Shown here one piece after another: positions 38,006-47,197 of a DNA stretch of 64,000 bases; position 1 is the stretch's first letter; each line of letters begins with the position of its first letter. The position numbers and the translations under genes are program-made. The notes beneath the pieces are model-generated. The model was given only the letters and a program-made list of their open reading frames with translations, was not told the DNA's origin and did not search any database. The stretch is from Aquiflexum sp. TKW24L (GTDB lineage Bacteria > Bacteroidota > Bacteroidia > Cytophagales > Cyclobacteriaceae), in contig NZ_JAMFLG010000023.1 of NCBI RefSeq assembly GCF_023502205.1, positions 17,188 through 81,187 on the forward strand, written 5' to 3'.

Positions 38006-38356
38006 TCAAGAATCAATTTTTTTAAATTTGGCATCTCCCCACAATTCTTCCAGACCATAGAACTCTCTTTGTTCCTTCAAGAAAATATGAGCAACGACGT
38101 TGATATAATCCATCAATATCCATTGATTGTTTTGCCGACCCTCATTTCTCCATGGTTTTTCTTTGAAATTTTGGGTAACTTCTTCCACCGAGTCGGAAAT
38201 TGCTTCGATTTGAGTGTCAGAATTCCCCGAGCAGATAACAAAAAAATCAGTGAAAGCATTCTTTACACCTCTTAAATCCATCACTACAATGTTGGAAGCT
38301 TTTTTCTCCTGCATTCCTTTTACGATAATTTTGCTCAGCTCTTCTGCTGTCATCAT
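38006..38356 (-). CDS. rsfS: Ribosome silencing factor RsfS
   Basis: A 116-residue protein with VMDLRGVKNAFTDFFVICSGNSDTQIEAI and the C-terminal WILMDYINVVAHIFLKEQREFYGLEELWGDA, the classic RsfS/Iojap pattern. It binds ribosomal protein uL14 and blocks 30S-50S joining in starvation. It lies 59 bases before ftsH on the same strand, a common pairing in Bacteroidota, and is divergent from birA. Confidence 0.95.
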   Translation of the reverse strand: MMTAEELSKIIVKGMQEKKASNIVVMDLRGVKNAFTDFFVICSGNSDTQIEAISDSVEEVTQNFKEKPWRNEGRQNNQWILMDYINVVAHIFLKEQREFYGLEELWGDAKFKKIDS

Positions 38357-38443
38357 TTATTTAAGGTAATATTGCAAATTAAATTATAAATAGTTAAAGA
38401 GCTAACAAATTTCTTCATTGCTTTTCAAATAAGCTAATCTAAG

Positions 38444-39199
38444 ATGTATAAAATCCTTGCCAATACCGTATTTCTTGGTAAAGATGTCATTTTCCTGACA
38501 GAGTGTCATTCAACTAATGATGAAGTGTTAGAAAGATTGCGTAGACGCGAAATTGCCGAGGGAAGTATGGTAATTACAGACAACCAAACCAAAGGAAGAG
38601 GTCAAAGAGGCAACCAATGGGTATCTAAACCAAATATGAACATTACTTTTTCCCTTTTGTTACAGCCTAATTTTTTGGCTCCATCCGAACAATTTTACCT
38701 TAATATGATTATCAGTTTGGCAGTAGTTGACCTACTTGGAGAATATTCCGCAGATCTGAAAATAAAGTGGCCCAATGACATACTTCATCAGTCTGATGGT
38801 AAATTAGGGGGAATCTTGATTGAAAATATTATTAACCAAAAGGGAATTGAGCATTCCGTGATCGGAATTGGGCTCAATGTGAATCAAACTGTTTTTGAAC
38901 TTCCAAAAGTGACTTCGTTGAAACTACTTACAGGTCAAAATGTCGACCGGTGGGAATTAATCAGATTGCTTGTGGCCAAAATAGAAAAAGGTTACATGGC
39001 TTTGAAAAAGGGGGAAATAAAAAAGATTAAATCTGATTACCTATCCCGATTATATAGATTTGAAGAATGGTTTTATTATGATGACGGAATAATTTTTGAA
39101 GGTAAAATCAAAGGAATTGATGAAAACGGAAAAATTATTATCGAAAAAAGAAACGGCGTGGTCGCTTTTTATGGACTGAAAGAAGTCATTTTCTTGTAA
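38444..39199 (+). CDS. birA: Biotin--[acetyl-CoA-carboxylase] ligase
   Basis: A 251-residue biotin protein ligase that makes biotinyl-AMP and attaches biotin to carrier proteins. It has TECHSTNDEVLERL, GRGQRGNQWVS (the adenylate-binding loop), LKIKWPNDI and GGILIENI. The N-terminal DNA-binding domain of E. coli BirA is absent, so it is a monofunctional (class I) ligase and should not repress biotin genes. Confidence 0.93.
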   Translation: MYKILANTVFLGKDVIFLTECHSTNDEVLERLRRREIAEGSMVITDNQTKGRGQRGNQWVSKPNMNITFSLLLQPNFLAPSEQFYLNMIISLAVVDLLGEYSADLKIKWPNDILHQSDGKLGGILIENIINQKGIEHSVIGIGLNVNQTVFELPKVTSLKLLTGQNVDRWELIRLLVAKIEKGYMALKKGEIKKIKSDYLSRLYRFEEWFYYDDGIIFEGKIKGIDENGKIIIEKRNGVVAFYGLKEVIFL

Positions 39200-39277
39200 T
39201 AGGCAAATTTTATTTTGGGACAAAAACCCTAACTTTGCATTTTAAAATTGAAATTCAATACATTAAAATATACAACT

Positions 39278-40597
39278 ATGTCTGAAATCAAATCAGAAAA
39301 ATTTGTCCAATACAAGGTGAAAGATATTTCCCTTGCAGCTTGGGGAAGGAAAGAAATTAAATTGGCAGAAGCCGAAATGCCGGGATTGATGGCTATCAGA
39401 GAAGAATATGGACCATCTCAGCCATTGAAAGGAGCAAGAATCGCAGGTTGCCTTCACATGACTATTCAGACCGCGGTACTGATCGAGACTTTGACGGCAT
39501 TGGGTGCAGAGGTGACATGGTCCTCATGCAATATTTTTTCGACCCAAGACCATGCCGCAGCCGCAATTGCAGCAGCAGGTATTTCTGTTTATGCTTGGAA
39601 AGGTATGACCGCAGAGGAATTTGATTGGTGTATTGAGCAGACCATTTTCTTTGGCGAAGATAAAAAGCCATTGAATATGATCTTGGATGACGGTGGAGAC
39701 CTTACCAATATGGTGTTGGACAACTACCCTGAATTAGTATCAGGTATCAAAGGACTTTCTGAAGAAACTACGACAGGTGTGCACAGACTTTATGAAAGGA
39801 TGAAAAATGGCACCCTTCCAATGCCTGCAATCAACGTGAATGATTCTGTTACCAAGTCGAAATTTGACAATAAGTATGGTTGCAAAGAATCACTCGTCGA
39901 TGCAATCAGAAGAGCAACTGATATCATGATGGCCGGAAAAGTCGCTGTTGTGGCAGGTTATGGTGATGTAGGAAAAGGTTCTGCAGCTTCACTGAAAGGT
40001 GCAGGCGCTAGGGTAATCGTCACCGAAATTGATCCAATCTGTGCTTTGCAGGCTGCAATGGACGGATTTGCAGTCAAAAGAATGGTAGATGCTGTAAAAG
40101 AAGCAGACATTATAGTGACTGCTACCGGTAACAAAGACATTATCTCCAAGGAACATTTCCTTTCAATGAAGGACAAAGCCATAGTTTGTAACATCGGCCA
40201 CTTTGACAATGAAATTGACATGGCTTGGCTCAACAAAACCTATGGTCATACCAAGGATGTCATCAAACCTCAGGTAGATCTTTACACTTTGGAAGGAAAA
40301 GAGATCATCGTACTAGCAGAAGGAAGATTGGTAAACTTGGGTTGTGCGACTGGACACCCTTCATTTGTGATGTCCAATTCATTCAGCAATCAGACTTTGG
40401 CACAGCTTGAACTTTGGGTAAATACAGATCAGTATGAGCCCGGCGTATATGTTTTGCCAAAGCACCTTGACGAAAAAGTAGCAGCTTTGCATTTGTCAAA
40501 ACTGGGAGTTGAATTGGATGTGTTGTCTGCAGATCAGGCAGCCTATATCGGTGTTACCGAAAACGGTCCGTTCAAGCCTGAATATTACAGATATTAA
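39278..40597 (+). CDS. ahcY: Adenosylhomocysteinase
   Basis: A 439-residue NAD-dependent enzyme that cleaves S-adenosylhomocysteine to adenosine and homocysteine. It shows [27 protein letters not shown], the NAD-binding [17 protein letters not shown], and the C-terminal [11 protein letters not shown] chose ATG 39278 ([16 protein letters not shown]); an upstream in-frame start adds 10 residues without homology. TAACTTTG at 39230-39237 is a possible -7 element. A terminator follows. Confidence 0.97.
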   Translation: MSEIKSEKFVQYKVKDISLAAWGRKEIKLAEAEMPGLMAIREEYGPSQPLKGARIAGCLHMTIQTAVLIETLTALGAEVTWSSCNIFSTQDHAAAAIAAAGISVYAWKGMTAEEFDWCIEQTIFFGEDKKPLNMILDDGGDLTNMVLDNYPELVSGIKGLSEETTTGVHRLYERMKNGTLPMPAINVNDSVTKSKFDNKYGCKESLVDAIRRATDIMMAGKVAVVAGYGDVGKGSAASLKGAGARVIVTEIDPICALQAAMDGFAVKRMVDAVKEADIIVTATGNKDIISKEHFLSMKDKAIVCNIGHFDNEIDMAWLNKTYGHTKDVIKPQVDLYTLEGKEIIVLAEGRLVNLGCATGHPSFVMSNSFSNQTLAQLELWVNTDQYEPGVYVLPKHLDEKVAALHLSKLGVELDVLSADQAAYIGVTENGPFKPEYYRY

Positions 40598-40621
40598 TAG
40601 CTTCCGGATTTTTTTAAAGAG

Positions 40622-40652
40622 GCCTTCAGGAGAGATTCTGAAGGCTTTTTTG
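40622..40652 (+). terminator. Intrinsic terminator of ahcY
   Basis: GCCTTCAG (40622-40629) pairs with CTGAAGGC (40638-40645) around an 8-base loop and is followed by TTTTTT. Confidence 0.9.
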
Positions 40653-40674
40653 TTTTTTTAAATTCTTCAGTGAA

Positions 40675-41493
40675 TTAATCTTTCAACCTAAAAACCATGA
40701 TCCTTCCATCAGCCAAAGTAATGGTTGCAGTGGAATTGCATTGATCTTCTAATGTGTAGACCAGTTTGTGATTGGTGGCCTGGGTTTCATTTCTAAAAAT
40801 TTGCCAGCTTTCTGTCCCATTCACAGGTAATAAAAAGCCAGTCTGGATACAAGCGACATTGTAATTCTTTGCGGTTGTCTGAGTCATTTTGATACGTCTT
40901 CCTGCAATATTTCTACCTTCAATTTCTCCTGTACTTGAAAATCCCATCAATATTCCCGTGAGGAAAGTTAATTGATGCGTATAACTACCGTTTATTCTGG
41001 AGGAAGAATTATTCTCATCGATGATGAAAAGATCCTCAAAAGTTTCTGTTCTCCCATTTGGGTTTTGAAGACTAGTCGACCGCTTAAAATCCCGTACGCC
41101 TTCGATTTTCATCCCCCGGACGACATAATCTTCATATTCGACTCTCACTGATGACTCCAAAATAGAATTGGATGTATAGTAAAGGTGTATTTTTCCAAAT
41201 CGGGGGACAAAAAGATTATTGACACATTCTTTCATCACTGTAAAAGTCAAAGTGACTTTATTTAAATTTTCGTCAATTGTGACGACCGGGCAGCCCGGTA
41301 TGGCGAGGCTTTCTGTGTTTCTAAAATAATCAATTGGCTGGAAAGGGAAATAAAGCGATTCTTCAAGGGAAATTGAAATATCGAAAATCTCATTTCCCTC
41401 AAATTGTAAATCAGTACTGATATCCTTATCAATGTCCCCAAAACAGGAGGACAGGAAAATTAAAAAGAGGGAAAAAAGACTAATTTTATTCAT
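40675..41493 (-). CDS. Lipoprotein of unknown function
   Basis: A 272-residue lipoprotein: MNKISLFSLFLIFLSSC gives a lipobox Cys at residue 17. The mature protein is beta-rich, with several Cys (PGCPVVT, KECVNN, EDQCNST) and no recognised family. It stands alone on the minus strand between ahcY and the dienoyl-CoA reductase gene. Role unknown. Confidence 0.72.
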   Translation of the reverse strand: MNKISLFSLFLIFLSSCFGDIDKDISTDLQFEGNEIFDISISLEESLYFPFQPIDYFRNTESLAIPGCPVVTIDENLNKVTLTFTVMKECVNNLFVPRFGKIHLYYTSNSILESSVRVEYEDYVVRGMKIEGVRDFKRSTSLQNPNGRTETFEDLFIIDENNSSSRINGSYTHQLTFLTGILMGFSSTGEIEGRNIAGRRIKMTQTTAKNYNVACIQTGFLLPVNGTESWQIFRNETQATNHKLVYTLEDQCNSTATITLADGRIMVFRLKD

Positions 41494-41622
41494 TGGGTAG
41501 TATTATTGTTGCAAATCTACTCCCTTTGTTTTGTTTACAAAATGAAATAGATAAGTTGGGCATTGCTCTTTTATTTGGATGCTCTAATCCCTATCTTCAA
41601 CGGTAATTAATCCCAAAATAAT

Positions 41623-42495
41623 ATGTCATATACTGAAGGAATGCTTAAAGATGGAGCCTTAAAAGGCAAAACCATTCTTGTCACCGGGGGAGGCACAGGC
41701 CTTGGGAAGTCCATGGGGCTTTATTTTTTGAAACTTGGAGCCAATCTCATAATTACTAGCAGAAAATTGGAAGTGCTTCAAAATACAGCTAAGGAGATGG
41801 AAGCTGCCACGGGCGGAAAAGTCCTGCCTCTAGCCTGTGATGTCAGAGAGATCGATCAAGTTGAGAAAATGTGGGCTGATGCAGTTTCCCATTTTGGTAA
41901 AGTGGATGTGGTGCTCAACAATGCAGCCGGTAATTTTATCAGTCCTACAGAAAGACTTTCCAGCAATGCCTTTAATACTGTCTTGGACATAGTTCTCAAG
42001 GGAACATCCAATGTCACATTGACAGCGGGTAAATCTTGGATCAAAGAAAAGCAGGCAGGAACCTTCTTAAATATCGTGACAACCTACGCTTGGACCGGTT
42101 CTGGATATGTGGTTCCAAGTGCTGCCGCCAAAGCAGGGGTTTTGGCATTGACCAGGTCTCTTGCTGTCGAATGGGCAAAATATAAAATCAGATCTAATGC
42201 CATCGCTCCAGGACCTTTTCCCACGGAAGGAGCCTGGAGTAGATTGCTTCCCGGAGAATTGGTCAAGAAATTTGATCCTGCCAAAAAAGTACCCGTTGGA
42301 AGGGTTGGGGACCATCAGGAGTTGGCAAATATTGCAGCCTATCTTGTGTCAGATTTTTCAGCCTATGTCAATGGAGAAGTCATCACCATCGATGGTGGGG
42401 AATGGCTGATGGGAGCGGGTGAATTCAATAACTTAGACGCCATCCCCCAAGAAATGTGGGACATGATGGAAGCCTCAAGAGGAAAAAAAGGATGA
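41623..42495 (+). CDS. 2,4-dienoyl-CoA reductase, SDR family
   Basis: A 290-residue short-chain dehydrogenase. The nucleotide-binding loop is TGGGTGLGKSMG (about residues 21-32), followed by ITSRKLEVL, CDVREIDQV and NNAAGNFISPTERLS. The active-site region is TYAWTGSGYVVPSAAAKAGV. The NNAAGNFISPTERLS and TGSG segments are those of the eukaryote-type (DECR) 2,4-dienoyl-CoA reductases rather than the flavin FadH type. It reduces conjugated double bonds of unsaturated fatty acyl-CoA with NADPH during beta-oxidation. A perfect 9-bp hairpin starts at its stop codon. Confidence 0.88.
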   Translation: MSYTEGMLKDGALKGKTILVTGGGTGLGKSMGLYFLKLGANLIITSRKLEVLQNTAKEMEAATGGKVLPLACDVREIDQVEKMWADAVSHFGKVDVVLNNAAGNFISPTERLSSNAFNTVLDIVLKGTSNVTLTAGKSWIKEKQAGTFLNIVTTYAWTGSGYVVPSAAAKAGVLALTRSLAVEWAKYKIRSNAIAPGPFPTEGAWSRLLPGELVKKFDPAKKVPVGRVGDHQELANIAAYLVSDFSAYVNGEVITIDGGEWLMGAGEFNNLDAIPQEMWDMMEASRGKKG

Positions 42496-42516
42496 GCCCC
42501 AAAGTGATTTGGGGCT
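42495..42516 (+). terminator. Hairpin at the 3' end of the dienoyl-CoA reductase gene
   Basis: AGCCCCAAA and TTTGGGGCT form a perfect 9-bp stem with loop GTGA. No T run follows, so it may be an imperfect terminator or an RNA-stabilising hairpin. Confidence 0.6.
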
Positions 42517-42554
42517 ATCTGAAAGCAAAATGGAAAATCAGGAATATGTAATAT

Positions 42555-42611
42555 GAGTATCCGCAATGTTGCATGTTGGGCTTGAGGAGACTTTATCGGA
42601 TGCGGATACTC
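42555..42611. repeat. Perfect 11-bp inverted repeat with 35-base loop
   Basis: GAGTATCCGCA (42555-42565) and TGCGGATACTC (42601-42611) are exact reverse complements. The interior contains ATGTTGCATGTTGGGC. It lies in a 250-base intergenic region without a gene. It could be a small mobile repeat or a structured RNA. Confidence 0.7.
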
Positions 42612-42640
42612 GTCCACGGACGACGGTCAACTGTCCACAG
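42612..42640. repeat. Short direct repeat GTCCAC..GTCCAC
   Basis: GTCCACGGACGACGGTC then AACTGTCCACAG: GTCCAC occurs twice around a GACGGTC core. It resembles the short 'ggtc/ccac' intergenic repeats at 55818-55886. Confidence 0.45.
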
Positions 42641-42713
42641 AACCGCTAATCGCTCCCCAACCATAATTTGTTTGGCTACTTGCAATAAAGCGGAGACACA
42701 TAATATGTAAAAT

Positions 42714-42741
42714 CAAAAAACACTCGGATCCGGGTGTTTTA
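42714..42741 (-). terminator. Intrinsic terminator of the 42747-43280 gene
   Basis: AAACACTCGG and CCGGGTGTTT pair with one G-T mismatch around AT. A and T runs flank the stem on both sides, and it lies just downstream of a minus-strand stop. Confidence 0.8.
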
Positions 42742-42746
42742 TGTTT

Positions 42747-43280
42747 TTAACGGGTTTGCTTATCCTCTTTAAATATGGGTGCTTTTTTAAAGGGAAGTAG
42801 CATGGTGTTGTCCCAACTTGTTAAAACTTTGTTGACATTTCCATCATCAAGGGAAGTGGTTTCTACTATATACCATCTTGTGTTTTTTTCAGTACCGACG
42901 ACGATAATATGGCTTTCGGTGATGACTTTTCCTCCCGGAACTTTAGAAACGGTAGTAACCGGCACAATGGAGTGCGTTTCTTCACCCGTCATAGTCAATT
43001 GGATATGCGGTTTACTTTTGAATTCCTGCAATACAAATCCCTTTTTCCGTTGTGTTTCGTGGATCAATTCCAATGCTTTGATGACATTGTCAGGCCCACC
43101 AGCCTTTTCCACTACGCCGGGATAGGTAAATCCTAAAAGGGTCTGGTAATCCTCGCACATTTTGGCAGTAAAGTATTCTTTTGCAGCTTCCTGAATGTCA
43201 AATTCAATCTGTGCTATACTTTGGAAACTGAAAAAAAAGCATAGCATTAGCACGCTGATCGTTTTATTGTACTTTCTCAT
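42747..43280 (-). CDS. Secreted protein of unknown function, possible NTF2-like fold
   Basis: A 177-residue protein with a signal peptide (MRKYNKTISVLMLCFFFSFQ, cleavage near SIA-QI). The mature part starts with a helix (FDIQEAAKEYFTAKMCEDYQTLLGFTYPGVVEKAGG) and then beta strands (IHIVPVTTVSK-like, ITESHIIVVGTEKNTRWYIVETTSLDDG). The helix-then-curved-sheet order and the WYIVE motif resemble SnoaL/NTF2-like proteins. I cannot assign a function. Confidence 0.72.
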   Translation of the reverse strand: MRKYNKTISVLMLCFFFSFQSIAQIEFDIQEAAKEYFTAKMCEDYQTLLGFTYPGVVEKAGGPDNVIKALELIHETQRKKGFVLQEFKSKPHIQLTMTGEETHSIVPVTTVSKVPGGKVITESHIIVVGTEKNTRWYIVETTSLDDGNVNKVLTSWDNTMLLPFKKAPIFKEDKQTR

Positions 43281-43357
43281 GAGATAGATAAACTTTGGGT
43301 GATGTGCGAATATATCGAAAACTAAGAAATACCCAAATATCTGGGATATTTTTTTAA

Positions 43358-44311
43358 TCAGAGGTAGGCTATCATATAGTAAAGTGGGAATCCCAAAGTG
43401 ATATTGAATGGGAAAGTTATCGCCAAAGCCATAGGAAGGAAAATTCCGGGATTGGCTTTTGGAACGGCGATTTTCATCGCAGCAGGTACGGCGATATAGG
43501 ATGCCGATGCCGCCAAAATGGCAAACATGAACCTGTCTCCGATTTCGGAGGTAATAAATCCACTCAGATAAGCTACCAAACAGCCGTTAATCAGCGGTAC
43601 AATCACAGCAAATACGGCGGTAAATTTTCCTGAGTCAAAGAAGTCTTTTAGCTTTTTTCCGCTTGTAATCCCCATGTCCAAAAGGAATATTGCCAAGAAA
43701 CCTTTAAAAATATCTGTGGTGAACGGTTTGATCCCTTCTGCCTCTTTTTCACTAGCCAAAAAACCTATAACAAGACTTCCCAAAATCAGTAGGACTGATC
43801 CGTTGGTGAAGGAATGACTAACTACTTTCCTCATTTTCATAGAATTGGTTTCTCCAAAGGATTTCACCAGAAGTACACCTATAATTATCGCAGGAGCTTC
43901 CATTAGCGCCATGATAGCAACCATATGACCGCTAAAAGGCTGTTGTTGGATCTCCAAAAATGATACCGCAGTCACAAATGTGACTGCCGAAACAGAGCCG
44001 TAAGCCGCGGCAATCGCGCCGGAGTTTTCGATACTCAGTTTCCTTTTCAAAATAAAAAATGTGTAAAGGGGAATCAGACTAGCCACCGTTATCCCAAAAA
44101 TGACGGCCCAAACTATGCCCATATTGAACTCTGAGTGGGCAAGTTCTTGCCCACCTTTGAATCCAATAGCAAATAATAGGTATAAGGAGATGAATTTTGA
44201 GGAGTTTGGGGGGATTTCGAGATCACTTTTGACCCTGACTGCGAAGATTCCCAAAATAAAAAACAACAATGCCGGATTGGTAAAATTATCAACCAATAAT
44301 TGAAGATTCAT
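43358..44311 (-). CDS. SbtA-like sodium-dependent bicarbonate transporter
   Basis: A 317-residue membrane protein with about 10 helices in two inverted halves. Typical SbtA-family elements are NPALLFFILGIFAVRVKSDLEIP near the start, LYLLFAIGFKGGQEL, AAYGSVSAVTFVTA and FLAIFLLDMGITSGKKL. In cyanobacteria SbtA imports bicarbonate with sodium. Substrate specificity here is inferred. It overlaps the upstream gene by ATGA, so the two are co-translated. No PII-like SbtB gene is adjacent, which is the usual partner. Confidence 0.88.
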   Translation of the reverse strand: MNLQLLVDNFTNPALLFFILGIFAVRVKSDLEIPPNSSKFISLYLLFAIGFKGGQELAHSEFNMGIVWAVIFGITVASLIPLYTFFILKRKLSIENSGAIAAAYGSVSAVTFVTAVSFLEIQQQPFSGHMVAIMALMEAPAIIIGVLLVKSFGETNSMKMRKVVSHSFTNGSVLLILGSLVIGFLASEKEAEGIKPFTTDIFKGFLAIFLLDMGITSGKKLKDFFDSGKFTAVFAVIVPLINGCLVAYLSGFITSEIGDRFMFAILAASASYIAVPAAMKIAVPKANPGIFLPMALAITFPFNITLGFPLYYMIAYL

Positions 44312-44796
44312 AATTTCTGAAAAGCCATTTTTAGATCAAATTGGATTGATTTTCTTTTGGAAATTTGTGACAGGATACCGTAGACCTCAATTTTATTTTC
44401 GATGATGATAGGTGATAACTTCGCATGCTGAAAAATATGGTTGGCCTGATGCTTCATATGGATCAGAGCAAGTGAGGCAATTTTATTCGGGTCTTGGACA
44501 ATTTCATTATAGTTTTTTTTGTACAGTGAATGCAAAAATTGGTGATAGGGAGAAATTGGAAAATCTCCATTATTCACAATCCCGTTGAGTATTGGAGATT
44601 CAATATCATGGACTTGAAAAATTTCAGTAACATCTTCCTGTATGAGAAGATGAATTAGAGAATCTGCATAAGCATCTAAGCTAAAATCAAAAACAGATCC
44701 TAGTGAAGTCATAAAAAAGGAATCACCTCCAAACCTTTCTTTTAAATACATCTCCCCATGAATCATAGGGCAAAGTAAAAAGAGTTTTTTTGACAT
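44308..44796 (-). CDS. Protein of unknown family, resembles a beta-carbonic anhydrase lacking zinc ligands
   Basis: A 162-residue soluble protein upstream of, and overlapping by ATGA, the SbtA-like gene. The sequence order follows the beta-carbonic anhydrase core: LFLLCPMIHGEM in place of the C-x-D-S-R strand, GGDSFFMTSLGSVFD in place of GDLFVVRNAGN, DSLIHLLIQEDVTEIFQVHDIESP in place of SLEYAV..L.v..IvVCGHS.CG. Cys9 and His63 could correspond to two zinc ligands, but the DSR dyad and the second Cys are not there. This is an alignment by eye and the assignment is tentative. It may sense or bind bicarbonate for the transporter. Confidence 0.55.
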   Translation of the reverse strand: MSKKLFLLCPMIHGEMYLKERFGGDSFFMTSLGSVFDFSLDAYADSLIHLLIQEDVTEIFQVHDIESPILNGIVNNGDFPISPYHQFLHSLYKKNYNEIVQDPNKIASLALIHMKHQANHIFQHAKLSPIIIENKIEVYGILSQISKRKSIQFDLKMAFQKL

Positions 44797-44891
44797 ATTT
44801 CTATTTAAATATTTGAAACCTTTCGCAAAAATCCCGAGTATATATCATATATTATTATTTATATTTATAATAAAATACATTAAAATATTTT

Positions 44892-45806
44892 ATGCATTAT
44901 ACGCTTCACCAATTACAGGTTTTCCTAAAGGTTTCTCAAACAGAAAGTATCACAAAAGCTGCTGAGGAACTCCATCTCACACAGCCGGCTGTTTCCATTC
45001 AATTGAAGAATTTTCAAGACCAATTTGAAATTCCCTTGACGGAGGTGGTGGGCAGAAAGCTCTACGTGACGGATTTTGGAAAAGAAATTGCTATTGCTGC
45101 CGAGCGGATAGTAGACCAAGTCAATGCCATCAACTACAAGACAATGGCCTTCAAAGGGCAGCTTACGGGAAGATTGAAAATCTCCGTCGTTTCGACAGGA
45201 AAATATGTCATGCCGTATTTCCTTGGGGATTTTATCCGAAAAAATCCAGGCATTGAACTTAAGCTCGATGTCACCAATAAAGCGATGGTGGTCAACAGTT
45301 TGGACGAAAATGAAATCGATTTTGCATTGGTTTCCATTTTGCCTGAGGCCCTTCAGATTGAAAACGTTGAATTGATGGAAAACAAACTGCTTTTGGTTGC
45401 TGGAAAAGATTTTGAAATTCCAGGTTCTGTTTCAGGAAAGAAGATTTTCGAACATATAACTTTGATTTACAGAGAAGTTGGTTCGGGAACCCGGCTTACA
45501 ATGGAACGGTATCTCAGAAACAACAACATTCCTGTTACCAAAAAACTCGAACTTACTTCCAATGAAGCGGTCAAACAGGCAGTCATTGCAGGTTTGGGTT
45601 GCTCGATCATGCCGCTGATCGGGATCAAAAACGAACTCAAAAACGGTGATCTAAAAATCATCGAAGTAGAAGGCCTTCCTATCGTCACGAATTGGAATCT
45701 CATTTACCTCAAAAACAAAAAATTCTCCCCCGTTGCTGAATCCTACCTTGAGTATATCAAAGAGGAGAAAAAAAGAATCATAAAGGAGTATTTTCACTGG
45801 ATTTAA
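44892..45806 (+). CDS. LysR-family transcriptional regulator
   Basis: A 304-residue regulator with an N-terminal winged helix-turn-helix (LHQLQVFLKVSQTESITKAA, LHLTQPAVSIQLKNF) and a type 2 periplasmic-binding-like effector domain (about 90-300; VALVSILPEAL-like core, YREVGSGTRLTMERYL). It lies divergently from the carbonic-anhydrase-like/SbtA operon across 95 bases of AT-rich DNA with dyads such as ATATATCATATAT. CbbR/CmpR-type LysR proteins control carbon uptake genes elsewhere, so control of the divergent operon is likely. Confidence 0.9.
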   Translation: MHYTLHQLQVFLKVSQTESITKAAEELHLTQPAVSIQLKNFQDQFEIPLTEVVGRKLYVTDFGKEIAIAAERIVDQVNAINYKTMAFKGQLTGRLKISVVSTGKYVMPYFLGDFIRKNPGIELKLDVTNKAMVVNSLDENEIDFALVSILPEALQIENVELMENKLLLVAGKDFEIPGSVSGKKIFEHITLIYREVGSGTRLTMERYLRNNNIPVTKKLELTSNEAVKQAVIAGLGCSIMPLIGIKNELKNGDLKIIEVEGLPIVTNWNLIYLKNKKFSPVAESYLEYIKEEKKRIIKEYFHWI

Positions 45807-46041
45807 AGTTATTTCCCATTCTACAGAATAATGAAGACATATTTCATGGCTTAGCTGTTAACTAGAATAGCATTCCATTAAAAAATTCTCTGATGCCTAT
45901 AAATTTTCTCATTTAGATGAATTTGAGTGATTTAGTAAAGATATTAAAGCTAAATGCCACAATAATTTGGGTGAAATAATTATCTGATTTGAAGTTATAT
46001 TTTTGGAAAAACCTTTTGATTTTTTTAAATTTTACCTAAAC

Positions 46042-46506
46042 ATGAAGACACATAAATTTTTAGGGTTTTTTTTGGTGGTATGCAATGTGTTTTTTGCAGT
46101 ACAATGTCTTGTTCCTGTTCTCGAATATGAACATAATGTTTTTATTACTTTGGAGGGAAGGATAACAGATAGCTCCAATCAGGGGATATCAGGGTTGGAG
46201 CTAATTTTAGGTCAAGAAACATTAGATGGGGTTTTTATGAAAAATGATATTGGTTATGAATATGATAGCCTTGATAATGTAGTTTCCAGAAGAATAAAAT
46301 TGGGGAGAACAGACGAATCAGGTTATTTTAAATTCGTGGTTCCAGGTGTAATATTCAAACTACTCATATATAAAAATTCCGAAACTTATTTTCAATACAT
46401 TGATAATGGAAAAATAGTGGAGAGAAATTATATACTATTTGAAAGGGACAAAATCACCCAAAGATTCCCAAATAGGATCAAGAATATTAAGATAATGAAT
46501 CCATGA
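46042..46506 (+). CDS. Lipoprotein with carboxypeptidase-regulatory-like fold
   Basis: A 154-residue lipoprotein: MKTHKFLGFFLVVCNVFFAV then QC gives the lipobox. The mature domain contains ITLEGRITDSSNQGISGLELILGQ and GRTDESGYFKFVVPG, the pattern of CarboxypepD-regulatory/transthyretin-like beta-sandwiches that anchor proteins at the cell surface. I chose ATG 46042 because the longer frame has no signal. It shares ATGA with the next gene, so they are translated together. Confidence 0.78.
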   Translation: MKTHKFLGFFLVVCNVFFAVQCLVPVLEYEHNVFITLEGRITDSSNQGISGLELILGQETLDGVFMKNDIGYEYDSLDNVVSRRIKLGRTDESGYFKFVVPGVIFKLLIYKNSETYFQYIDNGKIVERNYILFERDKITQRFPNRIKNIKIMNP

Positions 46507-47147
46507 AAATCTTAATTCTTACTTTTCTTTTAAGTGGCTGTTTGCAAAACCAGTTTATTTATCCACAAACTATGGGGTCTGAAAATGTAAGAAGTAATAA
46601 AATTCCATTTTTTTCATTGGGAATTCAAGCGCATTATGCTCCGTTTTTAGGAGATAATTTTTTGTCAGAGCATTATGAAATTCGGCCGGGATATATATTG
46701 GAGTCGAGATTTGGATTAAAAGATATTTGCGGATTAGGGTTTTCATTGGTAAAAAATCAGACGAAATCCTATGAAGCAGAGTTCCTAGGCAATTTTTTCA
46801 ATGATATCCAATTTAGGGATTTCGGCCTTTTTTTTTATTACCAATTTTTCTTCAATGAGAAGTTCGGGATTGAGCCTCAATTGGGGTTAGGATTGCTATC
46901 AGTTAAACACCAACATATTGATAACCGGGATAAGTTTAAGTTACATTATCAAAATGTTTTTGCAGGTCTAAATGGGAATTTTAACCTTAATACTAAAAGA
47001 AATCTGATCCTAATTGGAGGTGTAAGATATGGCGGTTATGCCACTGATGACATCACCATTAATAAAGATGATCTCGGATATATCAGAAAATCCACACGCA
47101 TTCTTACTCAAATAGGATTCAGGTGGGAGATTTTAGATAAGCGATAG
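46503..47147 (+). CDS. Putative outer membrane beta-barrel protein
   Basis: A 214-residue protein with a short signal-like N-terminus (MKILILTFLLSGCLQNQFIYPQ). It has alternating aromatic/hydrophobic strands (IQAHYAPFLGDNFLSEHYEIRPGYILESRFG, FGLFFYYQFFFNEKFGIEPQLGLGLL) ending in IRKSTRILTQIGFRWEI, consistent with an 8-stranded barrel of the porin-family type. It is coupled to the lipoprotein gene upstream. No receptor or enzyme motif is visible. Confidence 0.7.
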   Translation: MKILILTFLLSGCLQNQFIYPQTMGSENVRSNKIPFFSLGIQAHYAPFLGDNFLSEHYEIRPGYILESRFGLKDICGLGFSLVKNQTKSYEAEFLGNFFNDIQFRDFGLFFYYQFFFNEKFGIEPQLGLGLLSVKHQHIDNRDKFKLHYQNVFAGLNGNFNLNTKRNLILIGGVRYGGYATDDITINKDDLGYIRKSTRILTQIGFRWEILDKR

Positions 47148-47197
47148 GCTATTTGAAATCATTGCATTTTCATTTATTTGATTTTCGGATTTTTGTT

